Shown here: in pieces, positions 35,792 to 44,770 of the stretch
Numbering within the stretch: the first letter of the stretch is position 1
How the letters are laid out: each line of letters begins with the position of its first letter
DNA from: SIG299 sp045531895
GTDB lineage: Bacteria > Bacillota > Clostridia > Lachnospirales > Lachnospiraceae
Direction: 5' to 3'
DNA: 64,000 bases
NCBI GenBank assembly: GCA_045531895.1
Contig: JAZSEW010000119.1
Coordinates: 1 to 64,000, forward strand
Notes under the pieces: generated by a model
What the model was told of the DNA's origin: nothing
What the model saw: only the letters and a program-made list of their open reading frames with translations
The model's database searches: none
Program-made: the position numbers and the translations under genes

Positions 35792-38617
35792 ATGAGAAAC
35801 AAAACGCTTAGTGCGGTACTTTTAGCTGCTTCTCTTATGCTGTCTATGACCGCCTGCAGCAAAGAAACAGCCACCAATACTGCTACCCCTACACCTGGCA
35901 TAACGGAAGAAGCCCAGAAAAACAATTCTGCAAACGATGCTACTCCCACTCCTCCCCAGCCTTCTAAAGAGAAACCGTTAGAACGCCCTGCTGAAAACAC
36001 GGTATCCGCCTATAATATGACCAATGCAGATTATACCCTGCAAATAGATACATCTGCAAAAGTACATGATATCAGCGATTTGCTTATGGGCATTTTTATC
36101 GAAGACATCAACTTCGCTGCGGATGGTGGTTTATACGCAGAAAAAATCGTCAACCGTTCCTTTGAATTTACCAAAATAGCCCGAAAAGATCAGATGTATG
36201 GCTGGCAGACCTTTGGAACCATCGATGCAGAAGTTGTTATCAATGACCTTGCCGGCTGTTTAAATGAAAATAACACCAATTATTTAGTTATGACCAATTC
36301 CTCCGGCAAAGCAGCCGGTGTTGCCAATAACGGTTTTTTAGACGGACTTTCCGTTGCAGAGGGAGAAACCTATGATTTCAGTCTGTATGCAAAAGCTCCG
36401 GATGGTTATACAGGACCGCTTACCATCAATATCGTATCCGGCAAAGAAGTATTGGCAACCTCTACTATCCCACAGCTGACTACAGCATGGGAGAAATACG
36501 AAACCACATTGACCTCCACTGCCACTGCCCACAAAAATGTAAAACTGCAGGTGCTTATGGAGGATGGCACCGTTGCCATTGACATGGTGTCCTTATTCCC
36601 GCAAAACACCTATAATAACCGTAAAAACGGTCTGAGAAAAGACCTGGCTGAAATGCTTGCCGCTCTGGAACCATCCTTTTTACGCTTTCCCGGCGGCTGC
36701 GTCATTGAAGGCTACGATTACGAAACCATGTACAACTGGAAAGACTCCATCGGTGTAGGCCGTGACGGCGAACCGCTACTGTTCAACGGTACTTACGGTG
36801 ACATTGCCGCCAGAAAACAGGGCATAAACGTCTGGACAAACATCCGTGCCACTGAGGATGCCTCCCCTTCCTTTATGACCTATGGACTGGGATTTTATGA
36901 ATATTTCCTTCTTGCCGAGGACATCGGAGCTATCGGTGTTCCTGTCGTTAACTGCGGTATGTACTGTCAGGCAAGAGCCGGTGCTGCCGTTCCTGTCGGA
37001 ACTGACGAGTTCCAAAGCTTCATTCAGGACGCTCTGGATTTAGTAGAATTCTGCCGTGGCGGAGCAGACACCAAATGGGGTGCAATACGTATTGCCATGG
37101 GACACGAAGAACCATTTGCATTGAAATATATCGGTATTGGTAACGAGAACTGGACCAATAATTACTACAAGAGATACACCCTGTTTGTAGAAGCTTTTGA
37201 GGAAGCCGCCAAAGAAAATCCGGAACTGTTTGAAGGCATTGAACTCATCTACTCTGCCGGTCCGGATGACGGAACCAGTGGCGCAGACTACTTCAAGTCC
37301 TATCAGTACGCCGAAAAATGGTTAAAGGCCAATCCTGACAAATCCATTCTTGATTTTGCCGGAGTCACCGACCATCATTACTACAATACACCGGAATGGT
37401 TTTTACAGAATACCGATTACTACGATGAGAAAAACTACAGCAGAAGCAGTGTCACCGATACTGTTTATGGCGGAGGAATCCCTGTTTTCCTTGGTGAATA
37501 CGCTGCAAAATCCAACACCTTAAAGGCTGCACTGGCAGAAGCAGCCTATATGACCGGCATCGAAAGAAACGGAGATATTATCCGTATGGCAGCCTACGCT
37601 CCTCTCTTTGGTAATCTGACAGCAACTCACTGGTCACCGGACCTTATCTGGTTCAACAACCATTTATGTACCGGCTCCATCAACTATTACATGCAAAAGC
37701 TGTTCTCCACCAATGTGGGAACCGGTGTCCTTACGTCCACCCTGGAAGGCGCCGAAGCAGAATACATTCCTCCTTTCGGAATGGTCGGTGTCGGCACATG
37801 GAATACCACTGCGGAGTTTGACAACCTCAAAATACTCTCCAATGACACTAACGAAGTACTTGGCGAACAGAATTTTGATGAGGATACCTTCAAAAGCGAC
37901 TGGACTCACACTACAGATGCAAAATTTAAAGTAACAGAGGGCAGACTGCGTCAGACCAGTCCGACCACAACAGCTACTACCACAGGAACCGTAGCATACT
38001 ATGGCAACAAGGATTGGCGCAACTATACTTACACCGTAGAAGCAACCAAATTATCCGGTTCCGAAGGCTTTTTAATTCCTTTTGTGGTACAGGATAAAAA
38101 TGAGCACTATTTCTGGAACATCGGCGGCTGGAACAACACCGTTTCCTGTTTACAGCAGGTATCCGGCGGCACCAAGAGCGATCAGGTTGCAGGCACCGTC
38201 AGAAACTGCACCATTGAAACCGGACATACCTATGAATTAAAGGTAGTCGTTACCGATACTAACGTAAAATGCTACATCGACGACACACTTTATATTGACT
38301 ACAGCTTCTCCACTGCAGCAGGTTATGAGGCATATCAGGTAGTCAGCACCGATGAAAACGGAGATATTATCATTAAGCTGGTCAATGTTACCGGCGAAGA
38401 CAGAACCTTTGCCATTCACCTTGCAAACGCTCCTGCATTAAAGGCAGATGCTGTTGTAAATCAGGTAAAAGGTGATTCTCCGGCAAATGATAACATCCTT
38501 GGTGCCACAGAAGACTGCATCATGGAAGAATTCACAATTTCCGGTATTGGTTCTCAGTTTAACTACACCGTACCGCAGTATTCCGCAACCGTACTTCGCA
38601 TTGAAGTAAATAAATAA
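35792..38617 (+). CDS. secreted GH51 alpha-L-arabinofuranosidase lipoprotein with extra beta-sandwich module
   Basis: This 941-residue protein starts with a lipoprotein signal (MTAC lipobox) and a Thr/Pro-rich linker. GH51 motifs follow: GIFIEDINFAADGGLYAEKI, the acid/base glutamate in IGIGNENW, and the nucleophile glutamate in FLGEYAAKS. A carbohydrate-binding-like insert precedes the barrel. After the barrel, residues about 655-840 look like a concanavalin/LamG-type domain (DTFKSDWTHTTDAKFKV, VKCYIDDTLYIDYSF) inserted before the last strands of the GH51 C-terminal beta domain. It should sit on the cell surface and release arabinose from arabinan or arabinogalactan side chains. The start follows AAAAAGGAG. 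It is controlled from the symmetric promoter shared with the ArsR-like gene. Confidence 0.92.
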   Translation: MRNKTLSAVLLAASLMLSMTACSKETATNTATPTPGITEEAQKNNSANDATPTPPQPSKEKPLERPAENTVSAYNMTNADYTLQIDTSAKVHDISDLLMGIFIEDINFAADGGLYAEKIVNRSFEFTKIARKDQMYGWQTFGTIDAEVVINDLAGCLNENNTNYLVMTNSSGKAAGVANNGFLDGLSVAEGETYDFSLYAKAPDGYTGPLTINIVSGKEVLATSTIPQLTTAWEKYETTLTSTATAHKNVKLQVLMEDGTVAIDMVSLFPQNTYNNRKNGLRKDLAEMLAALEPSFLRFPGGCVIEGYDYETMYNWKDSIGVGRDGEPLLFNGTYGDIAARKQGINVWTNIRATEDASPSFMTYGLGFYEYFLLAEDIGAIGVPVVNCGMYCQARAGAAVPVGTDEFQSFIQDALDLVEFCRGGADTKWGAIRIAMGHEEPFALKYIGIGNENWTNNYYKRYTLFVEAFEEAAKENPELFEGIELIYSAGPDDGTSGADYFKSYQYAEKWLKANPDKSILDFAGVTDHHYYNTPEWFLQNTDYYDEKNYSRSSVTDTVYGGGIPVFLGEYAAKSNTLKAALAEAAYMTGIERNGDIIRMAAYAPLFGNLTATHWSPDLIWFNNHLCTGSINYYMQKLFSTNVGTGVLTSTLEGAEAEYIPPFGMVGVGTWNTTAEFDNLKILSNDTNEVLGEQNFDEDTFKSDWTHTTDAKFKVTEGRLRQTSPTTTATTTGTVAYYGNKDWRNYTYTVEATKLSGSEGFLIPFVVQDKNEHYFWNIGGWNNTVSCLQQVSGGTKSDQVAGTVRNCTIETGHTYELKVVVTDTNVKCYIDDTLYIDYSFSTAAGYEAYQVVSTDENGDIIIKLVNVTGEDRTFAIHLANAPALKADAVVNQVKGDSPANDNILGATEDCIMEEFTISGIGSQFNYTVPQYSATVLRIEVNK

Positions 38618-38626
38618 TGTACAGAA

Positions 38627-38666
38627 AAAAATCAGGAAGCCGGCAAACCACCGCTTCCTGATTTTT
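38627..38666. terminator. bidirectional terminator between convergent genes
   Basis: A perfect 14-bp stem (38627-38640 with 38653-38666, AAAAATCAGGAAGC and its complement) carries A and T runs on its two sides. It can therefore serve the GH51 gene on the plus strand and the oxidoreductase gene on the minus strand. Confidence 0.88.
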
Positions 38667-38678
38667 CGATTACTTTTC

Positions 38679-39845
38679 CTATCTGTGCCAGCTCATATCC
38701 ATCTTCGCTGTAATTTCCACTACATGCTCCTTCTTTTTAGAATCCTGCACTCTCTTTTGCAATTCTTTATAGAACAAATCCTCATCAAACGGAAGCTCTA
38801 CGGTCTTTCCTGTAAAAGCAGACAAATGCATTGCATTGGAAAGCATCAGACCATTAATACCTTCCGCACCATCAGCAATCATCGGCTTGCCCTCTAAAAT
38901 TGCTTTACCCCAGGCATTGATAACACCGGTGTGCTGCGGATTGCTTCCATCCAGTTCAATCTTGATTTCCTCCGCCTTCGGATAGCCAAATGGAGACTTA
39001 TTCGTTTTGGAGAATTCCTGCTCTGTCATTTCAAATTCCCAGACATGCAGCTGATTATGCTCCACTAAAAGCTTTGCTTTATCCATCTGAATTTCGAATC
39101 GATTGCTTCCGCAGGCATCACCGGTAGTGGTAATAAAGGTTCCTGTGGCACCGTTTTCATATTCCACAAAACAGGTCACGTCATCTTCCACCTCAATATC
39201 ATGCCACTGACCGAATTTCATATTGGCATATACCTTCTTTGGCATACCGCAAATCCACTGCCACAAATCCAGCTGGTGCGGACACTGGTTCAGCAGTACC
39301 CCGCCGCCTTCGCCTGCCCAGGTAGCACGCCAGCTTCCGGAATCATAATACACCTGCGGACGGTACCAGTCCGTAATAATCCAGTTGGTTCTGCGGATAT
39401 TGCCATACTTTCCGGACTGTACCAGCTCTCTCATCTTTTTATAAACACAATTGGTTCTCTGGTTAAACATCACACCAAACACCACATCCGGATGCTGTTT
39501 TGCACACTCATTCATTTCACGAACCTGCTTCGTATATACTCCTGCCGGTTTGTCCGTCATTACATGAATGCCTCGCTTCATGCATTCCATACAATAATGC
39601 GGATGTACATAATGCGGTGTTTCTATCATACATGCCTCAATGAGACCACTGTCTAACATTTCTTCCGCTGTCGTAAAAAGCTTTACACTGTCCTTTAAAT
39701 TTTCCTTTGCCCAATTGATACGAACCGGATTGATATCCGCTATTGCTACCAGTTCAAAATCCGGACATTCTCCGTTTGTCACCTTGGTTGCATAATTGGA
39801 ACCCATATTTCCTACACCAATAATACCTAACTTAATCTTTCCCAT
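38679..39845 (-). CDS. Gfo/Idh/MocA-family oxidoreductase
   Basis: This 388-residue protein has an N-terminal NAD(P)-binding Rossmann fold (KLGIIGVGNMGSNYATKV) and the DKP motif (MTDKPAGVYT) of the family. The C-terminal half has the expected GGGVLLNQCPHQLDLWQW segment with a catalytic-type His. Members oxidise or reduce sugars, inositols or their derivatives; the substrate is not evident. It is co-transcribed with an isomerase/epimerase-like gene 20 bases upstream, a common pairing for keto-sugar interconversion. The start at 39845 has GGAGGATTACC in front. Confidence 0.88.
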   Translation of the reverse strand: MGKIKLGIIGVGNMGSNYATKVTNGECPDFELVAIADINPVRINWAKENLKDSVKLFTTAEEMLDSGLIEACMIETPHYVHPHYCMECMKRGIHVMTDKPAGVYTKQVREMNECAKQHPDVVFGVMFNQRTNCVYKKMRELVQSGKYGNIRRTNWIITDWYRPQVYYDSGSWRATWAGEGGGVLLNQCPHQLDLWQWICGMPKKVYANMKFGQWHDIEVEDDVTCFVEYENGATGTFITTTGDACGSNRFEIQMDKAKLLVEHNQLHVWEFEMTEQEFSKTNKSPFGYPKAEEIKIELDGSNPQHTGVINAWGKAILEGKPMIADGAEGINGLMLSNAMHLSAFTGKTVELPFDEDLFYKELQKRVQDSKKKEHVVEITAKMDMSWHR

Positions 39846-39865
39846 GGTAATCCTCCATTTTCCTG

Positions 39866-40705
39866 CTATAACAATGCCTTTAACGCATTACATGCCACGT
39901 CAAACGCAGTATCCGCATCCGGATAGTTAAACTCTGCCACCTTGATTTCCCTGTCTTTTCCTTCTAAGTCACGAAGTCCTTCAAACACGGTCAGATGTGG
40001 TTCTACTGTCACATTCTCACCGCCCTGCGCCCGGAACTTATCTACAATTTCTTTCAAATGGCCAATACCTGCTCCTGCCGGAACTACCATACCATCTGCC
40101 TTTGCATCCTTAATATGAAGATATTTTATGTACGGATGTAACAATTCCCAGGCTTCCAGTGTGTCCTGTCCGCACTGGATAAAGTTTGCCGGGTCAAAAA
40201 TTCCTTTCAGTTCCGGCACCTCCCGGTGAATCTCCAAACAACGTTTTGCGATATCACCATAAATATCCTTCTCATTTTCATGGCACAAATCAATACCACT
40301 GCCTCTGGCCGCCTCCACCATCTGCTTTAACCGGAAAATCACCTCATCATGATATTTCTCCGGCTCTTCATTCCTCGGCATAAAAAAGGAAAACAGTCGA
40401 ATGTTGTTACATTGAAGCACCTTGGCAACCTCCAATGTGTGTCGGAATTTTTCCATATGAGCCTCAAAATCCTCCCCAATACCAATCTTTCCGATAGGAG
40501 AACCGATAGACCAGACTACCAGACCTGCTTCCTTTAATTTTTGATGAACCTCCTGCGCTTTTTCCGGCGAAATATCAGAAACATTAGTTCCGTCCACATT
40601 TCTGATTTCCAACCCTGTAAGCCCGTTGCGCTTCATGGCAGCAATTTGTTTGTCAATACTTCCCGATGCCTCGTCTGCAAAGGCATATACATTTATATTT
40701 TTCAT
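39866..40705 (-). CDS. sugar phosphate isomerase/epimerase-like protein (TIM barrel)
   Basis: This 279-residue protein resembles the xylose-isomerase-like TIM-barrel family, with metal-ligand candidates in DLCHENEKD, GIFDPANFIQCG and KYLHIKDA. It probably isomerises or epimerises a sugar or inositol derivative in partnership with the adjacent oxidoreductase. The ATG at 40705 is chosen because GGAGG lies nine bases upstream; the ATG at 40711 would be only three bases away. It is divergent from an AraC regulator that likely controls both genes. Confidence 0.82.
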   Translation of the reverse strand: MKNINVYAFADEASGSIDKQIAAMKRNGLTGLEIRNVDGTNVSDISPEKAQEVHQKLKEAGLVVWSIGSPIGKIGIGEDFEAHMEKFRHTLEVAKVLQCNNIRLFSFFMPRNEEPEKYHDEVIFRLKQMVEAARGSGIDLCHENEKDIYGDIAKRCLEIHREVPELKGIFDPANFIQCGQDTLEAWELLHPYIKYLHIKDAKADGMVVPAGAGIGHLKEIVDKFRAQGGENVTVEPHLTVFEGLRDLEGKDREIKVAEFNYPDADTAFDVACNALKALL

Positions 40706-40749
40706 ATCCATCTACCTCCCATTAAGCACTGTTCCATTGCTATATCTCT

Positions 40750-40777
40750 AGTATACAATGATTATTTTTATTTACAA
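40750..40777 (-). promoter_or_regulatory. candidate promoter of isomerase-oxidoreductase operon
   Basis: On the minus strand TTGTAA (40772-40777) and TATACT (40750-40755) are 16 bases apart, 45 bases before the isomerase start, within the 144-base divergent region shared with the AraC gene. Confidence 0.5.
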
Positions 40778-40849
40778 TTACATAAAAAACCACAAATATA
40801 TTGCAAAAATAAACATAGTGTGTTATGTTGAAAGCAGGAGGAATATCTC

Positions 40850-41662
40850 ATGAATTATTTTATAGAAAGCGCTCAGATAATGACGGAACATCCACTCATC
40901 GGAAATACCGTTATGCACAGCCATGATTTTTACGAAATCTATCTGTTTCAGGATGGAAAAAACGATTATCTGGTAGAAGGAAATAAATACCGGCTTCGCA
41001 AGGGAGATATCATGCTGATGCGCCGGGGGGAATTACATATCAACGCCATCCGCACCAATGCCACCTACAAACGCAGTTATATTTACTTTGACATTACCCC
41101 TCTGTTGGCAGAACTGAATCACCCGTCTCTTCTGGATATGTTTGATAAGCGTTCCTTAGGGGAATATAACCATTACAGAGCCAAGGACTTTCCGGAAAAC
41201 CATTGGCAGGAATATTTTCATGCCATCTGTCATGCCGGCTCACCGGAAGAAAAGCTTTGTTATCTGCTTCCGCTGTTGCAGGAATTAAGCAACTGCTTTC
41301 CCAAACTCATGAGTATACCTACTGACAGCGAGTCAAATATTGTGCTGAATATCTGTAAATATATCAATGCTGATTTATCCCAGAGCTTATCTCTGGAACA
41401 ATTATCAGACCGTTTTTTTATAAGCAAAACCCACATCAACCGTTTATTTAAGGCAAATGTGGGCACAACCGTCGGACAATATATTCAGTTAAAACGGTTG
41501 TTTCTGTCAAAAGAACTACTGCAGCAGGGAATACACCCAACCGAAGTGTATTCACGTTGCGGCTTCCATGATTATACAACCTTTTTCCGCGCCTTTAAAA
41601 AGCAGTTTAACTATTCCCCAAAAGAACTGGCAATGCACTCACATTCTAATCCAAGTTTATAA
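40850..41662 (+). CDS. AraC-family regulator with cupin sensor domain
   Basis: This 270-residue protein has an N-terminal AraC-type cupin (about 10-100, with MHSHDFYEIYLF and YRLRKGDIMLMRRGELH) and two C-terminal helix-turn-helix units (about 170-265, LSLEQLSDRFFISKTHINRLFK and SRCGFHDYTTFFRAFKKQF). The cupin usually binds a sugar. It is divergent from the isomerase-oxidoreductase operon and probably regulates it. The start at 40850 follows AGGAGG by eight bases. Confidence 0.9.
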   Translation: MNYFIESAQIMTEHPLIGNTVMHSHDFYEIYLFQDGKNDYLVEGNKYRLRKGDIMLMRRGELHINAIRTNATYKRSYIYFDITPLLAELNHPSLLDMFDKRSLGEYNHYRAKDFPENHWQEYFHAICHAGSPEEKLCYLLPLLQELSNCFPKLMSIPTDSESNIVLNICKYINADLSQSLSLEQLSDRFFISKTHINRLFKANVGTTVGQYIQLKRLFLSKELLQQGIHPTEVYSRCGFHDYTTFFRAFKKQFNYSPKELAMHSHSNPSL

Positions 41663-41714
41663 AAAAGGGTATCTCAAGTCACGCATTCCTCATATGCCAA
41701 CTTTTGAGATACCC
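41661..41714 (-). terminator. terminator of deoB
   Basis: On the minus strand an 11-bp stem (41704-41714 with 41667-41677, GGGTATCTCAA and complement) with a 26-base loop is followed by TTTTTT. It lies eight bases after the deoB stop and also sits at the 3' end of the convergent AraC gene. Confidence 0.78.
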
Positions 41715-41721
41715 ATTCTCT

Positions 41722-42888
41722 TTACTTCAAAATCTCTTTCAAATAACTCTCGCCTGCAATTTCTCCTGTCGCACCAAGATACTCCATAATTGTCTTTCCT
41801 GTGTCTGCAAAACTGTATCTTGTGCCCAGATTACCCGGCTTTACCTTCTCACCGATTACTACCACCGGCACATGCTCTCTGGAATGGGCGGTGGACGGTG
41901 TGCCCGGGTCACAGCCGTGGTCTGCCGTGATGATTAGTAAATCATCCTCCCGAAGTCCTGCCACCAATTCCGGAAGTCTGCTGTCAAAATAACTCAGGGC
42001 CTTTGCATAGCCTTCCACATCGTTACGATGTCCGTAAACCATATCGAAATCCACCAGATTGACAAAGCAGAGACCTTCAAAGTCTTCCTTCATCCAATCC
42101 AGTGTCTTATTGATACCGTCTTCGTTATTTACCGTACGGACAGATTTAGTGATACCGCTGCCCACAAAAATATCATTGATCTTACCGACAGCCCGGACAT
42201 CCTTCCCCTGCTCGGAAAGATAATTCAACATGGTCTTCTTTGGCGGAACCACGGAATAATCATGGCGGCGGGAGGTTCTGGTATATGGGTGCTCTCCTTC
42301 AAACGGGCGGGCAATGACACGGCCTACACCAAATTCGCCTACGCAAAGTTCTCTTGCGATTTCACAATAACGGTATAATTCCTCAATCGGTACTACTGCT
42401 TCATGGGCCGCAATCTGGAACACGCTGTCCGCAGAGGTGTAAACAATAAGTGCTCCTGTTTCTACACTTTCCTTGCCGTAATCCTTGATAACCTCGGTGC
42501 CGGAGTAAGGTTTATTGCAAATGACTCTTCTTCCGGTCTTTTCTTCAAAGGCTTTAATTAAGCGATCCGGAAAACCATTTGGAAAGGTTGGTAACGGACG
42601 CTCCGATTCGATTCCGGAAATTTCCCAGTGTCCAATGGTAGTATCTTTTCCTTTGGAAGCTTCTGCAATACGAAGTACTGCTCCCTGCAAAGCTACTTCA
42701 GACTTTTTTAAATCCTGAATACCCTCTAAATCAAACAAACCGTATCTCTCCATATTCGGCATAGAAAACACGTTACTTCCTGCGCAGGAACGCATCGTAT
42801 TACTTCCCGCATCACCGTATTCTGCAGAGTCCGGCATTTCACCAATACCAACACTGTCAAGTACAATCAAAAAAACTCTCTTTGCCAT
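41722..42888 (-). CDS. deoB: phosphopentomutase
   Basis: This 388-residue cytoplasmic enzyme interconverts ribose-1-phosphate (or deoxyribose-1-phosphate) and the 5-phosphate during nucleoside salvage. Metal-binding and catalytic motifs of the alkaline-phosphatase superfamily are clear: VFLIVLDSVGIGEMPDS at the N-terminus, the phosphorylated Thr region KGKDTTIGHWE, and ITADHGCDPGTPSTAHSREH near the C-terminus. Length is standard for DeoB. The start follows AAGGAGGATTGT. The gene appears monocistronic. Confidence 0.97.
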   Translation of the reverse strand: MAKRVFLIVLDSVGIGEMPDSAEYGDAGSNTMRSCAGSNVFSMPNMERYGLFDLEGIQDLKKSEVALQGAVLRIAEASKGKDTTIGHWEISGIESERPLPTFPNGFPDRLIKAFEEKTGRRVICNKPYSGTEVIKDYGKESVETGALIVYTSADSVFQIAAHEAVVPIEELYRYCEIARELCVGEFGVGRVIARPFEGEHPYTRTSRRHDYSVVPPKKTMLNYLSEQGKDVRAVGKINDIFVGSGITKSVRTVNNEDGINKTLDWMKEDFEGLCFVNLVDFDMVYGHRNDVEGYAKALSYFDSRLPELVAGLREDDLLIITADHGCDPGTPSTAHSREHVPVVVIGEKVKPGNLGTRYSFADTGKTIMEYLGATGEIAGESYLKEILK

Positions 42889-42969
42889 ACAATCCTCCTT
42901 GCTGCTTTCTCATTATTTTCCTTTTCTTCATTAAAACATTAAAATTTCCTTAAAAATGAATCATATCAT

Positions 42970-42998
42970 TTGCCATAGCCTCAAAATAGTGCTATACT
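42970..42998 (+). promoter_or_regulatory. promoter of the PAP2 gene
   Basis: TTGCCA (42970-42975) and TATACT (42993-42998) are separated by 17 bases, about 80 bases before the PAP2 start. Confidence 0.62.
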
Positions 42999-43079
42999 CA
43001 TTTCCATGTTTATGTCTGTTTACAATCGGTACCATCATCCGGATGCCGATTGGCCCTACAATCGAGAAAGGAATATCAC

Positions 43080-43742
43080 ATGAAAAAGCTTTTACTAAAA
43101 TATAATCATGCCATTGCTATTTTATATCTGCCGTTTTACTTGCTTTGCTTTTTCGGCCTGGAGCGTAAGAATACAACAAACTACTATATAGTGGAATCTC
43201 CGCTGGATCATCTGATTCCATTCTGCGAGTGGTTCGTTATTCCATACTTCCTATGGTTTGGCTACATTGCAGTTACCGTACTATACTTTTTCTTCACAAA
43301 CAAACGGGACTTTACACGACTTTGTCTTTTCCTGTTTGGCGGTATGACTATTTGTCTTATAATTTACTACATCTGGCCAAATGGCCAGAATCTGCGTCCT
43401 GATTTGGCAACCCTTGGCCGCGAGAATATATTCACCCGGATACTTGCCGGTCTTTATACAACCGACACCTCCACCAATGTTTGTCCAAGCATCCACACCT
43501 TTAATTCCGTGGGTGCCTGCATCGCCGTTTTCCACAGCAATGCCTTAAAGGACAAGAAATGGATTCGCGGTGGTGCATTGGTACTTACTGTTTCCATCTG
43601 CCTCTCCACCGTATTTTTAAAACAGCACTCCGTGATAGATATGTTCTGCGGTCTGGCACTTTCCCTTGTTATGTACTGGATTTCCTACCGCCCGAAATTC
43701 GAGAGCATTCCGGAACAGATTCAGGAAACCAGCACTACCTGA
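43080..43742 (+). CDS. PAP2-superfamily membrane phosphatase
   Basis: This 220-residue integral membrane protein has about six membrane segments and PAP2 motifs CPSIHTFNS (motif 2) and KQHSVIDMFCG (motif 3). Such enzymes remove phosphate from lipid phosphates, for example undecaprenyl diphosphate or phosphatidic acid, at the outer face of the membrane. Motif 1 (KxxxxxxRP) is seen only loosely (GQNLRPDL). The ATG at 43080 follows GAAAGGA; the TTG at 43050 has no site. It converges with a glycosyltransferase gene, with one base between them. Confidence 0.82.
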   Translation: MKKLLLKYNHAIAILYLPFYLLCFFGLERKNTTNYYIVESPLDHLIPFCEWFVIPYFLWFGYIAVTVLYFFFTNKRDFTRLCLFLFGGMTICLIIYYIWPNGQNLRPDLATLGRENIFTRILAGLYTTDTSTNVCPSIHTFNSVGACIAVFHSNALKDKKWIRGGALVLTVSICLSTVFLKQHSVIDMFCGLALSLVMYWISYRPKFESIPEQIQETSTT

Positions 43743-43743
43743 T

Positions 43744-44760
43744 TTAATTAAAATGAAAAATCTTTCTTGCAATTTCATAGCCGGTCTTGACTACTTCCTG
43801 TCCCGGTCGGCTATGAATTTTGGAAGACTGTCCCAGTACTGTTCTGCTGACCGACTTATACATCTTTTTATTTCTGCTTTCCAGGTACTCCCAAAGCTCA
43901 TCCTTTTTTTTCAGAGCTTCCTCACTGCCGATTTTAATTAAAAACACCGAGGAAACTGTCATCATAATCATTAGATACTTTGTCATATAGCTGCGCAGAT
44001 GACGTTTTTTCAATTTGGATAAATCATGGAGATCAATGATGGTTCTGGTAACCAACAGCTGTTGGTCAATGCGTTTCATCATATTATTTTCATTTACGGA
44101 CTGATCATCCCTGCCGATAAAATAGCGATACAGATTTACATCCTTATAATACATGGTTTTCACCTGCGGCAGTGGCTGATATACATAAATGTTATCCACA
44201 TAAAAGGTATGCTTCGGTAGCTCCAGTCCACATTCTCTGAGCAGCTTTGTACGATAAATCACAGAATGCATGAGGATAAATTGTCCTGTACGGAAATGGG
44301 ACACATCATCCCAGGTAAATACACAATCCTGCGGCATGCAATTGCGGTAATGAACGACACGTTTCTTTTTCTCTCCCATCTTTTCATACACATAATTGCA
44401 AATAAACATGTCAAGATTTGTGCCATCCTCTACCAGTCCCTTTAACGTAGATAGCACTTCCAGAAATGCTTCTTCCTTTACCCAGTCATCACTGTCTACC
44501 ACCTTAAAATACAAACCGGTAGCTTCTCTCAATCCGGTATTCACCGCACCTCCATGCCCGGCATTTTCCTGATGAACAACCCTTACAATACCCGGATGTG
44601 CGGCCTCCAGCTCCTGTCCTATTTCATAGGTCTTGTCTGAGGATCCATCATCCACAATAATAATTTCCACATCTTCTCCGCCAACCAGCAACGTTTCTAC
44701 CGCATGACGCATATAATTTTCTGAATTGTAGCACGGAATTGCCACGGATAACAGCTTCAT
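43744..44760 (-). CDS. family 2 glycosyltransferase
   Basis: This 338-residue protein has the GT-A fold signature: LLSVAIPCYNSENYMRHAV at the N-terminus, VEIIIVDDGSSDKT, ENAGHGGAVNTGL and the metal-binding VVDSDDWV. No membrane segments are evident, so it is a cytoplasmic or peripheral enzyme adding a sugar from a nucleotide donor to a surface glycan or lipid acceptor. The start follows AGGAGG. It lies 10 bases after the large unknown protein gene, so the two are co-transcribed. Confidence 0.9.
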   Translation of the reverse strand: MKLLSVAIPCYNSENYMRHAVETLLVGGEDVEIIIVDDGSSDKTYEIGQELEAAHPGIVRVVHQENAGHGGAVNTGLREATGLYFKVVDSDDWVKEEAFLEVLSTLKGLVEDGTNLDMFICNYVYEKMGEKKKRVVHYRNCMPQDCVFTWDDVSHFRTGQFILMHSVIYRTKLLRECGLELPKHTFYVDNIYVYQPLPQVKTMYYKDVNLYRYFIGRDDQSVNENNMMKRIDQQLLVTRTIIDLHDLSKLKKRHLRSYMTKYLMIMMTVSSVFLIKIGSEEALKKKDELWEYLESRNKKMYKSVSRTVLGQSSKIHSRPGQEVVKTGYEIARKIFHFN

Positions 44761-44770
44761 GGTAAACCTC

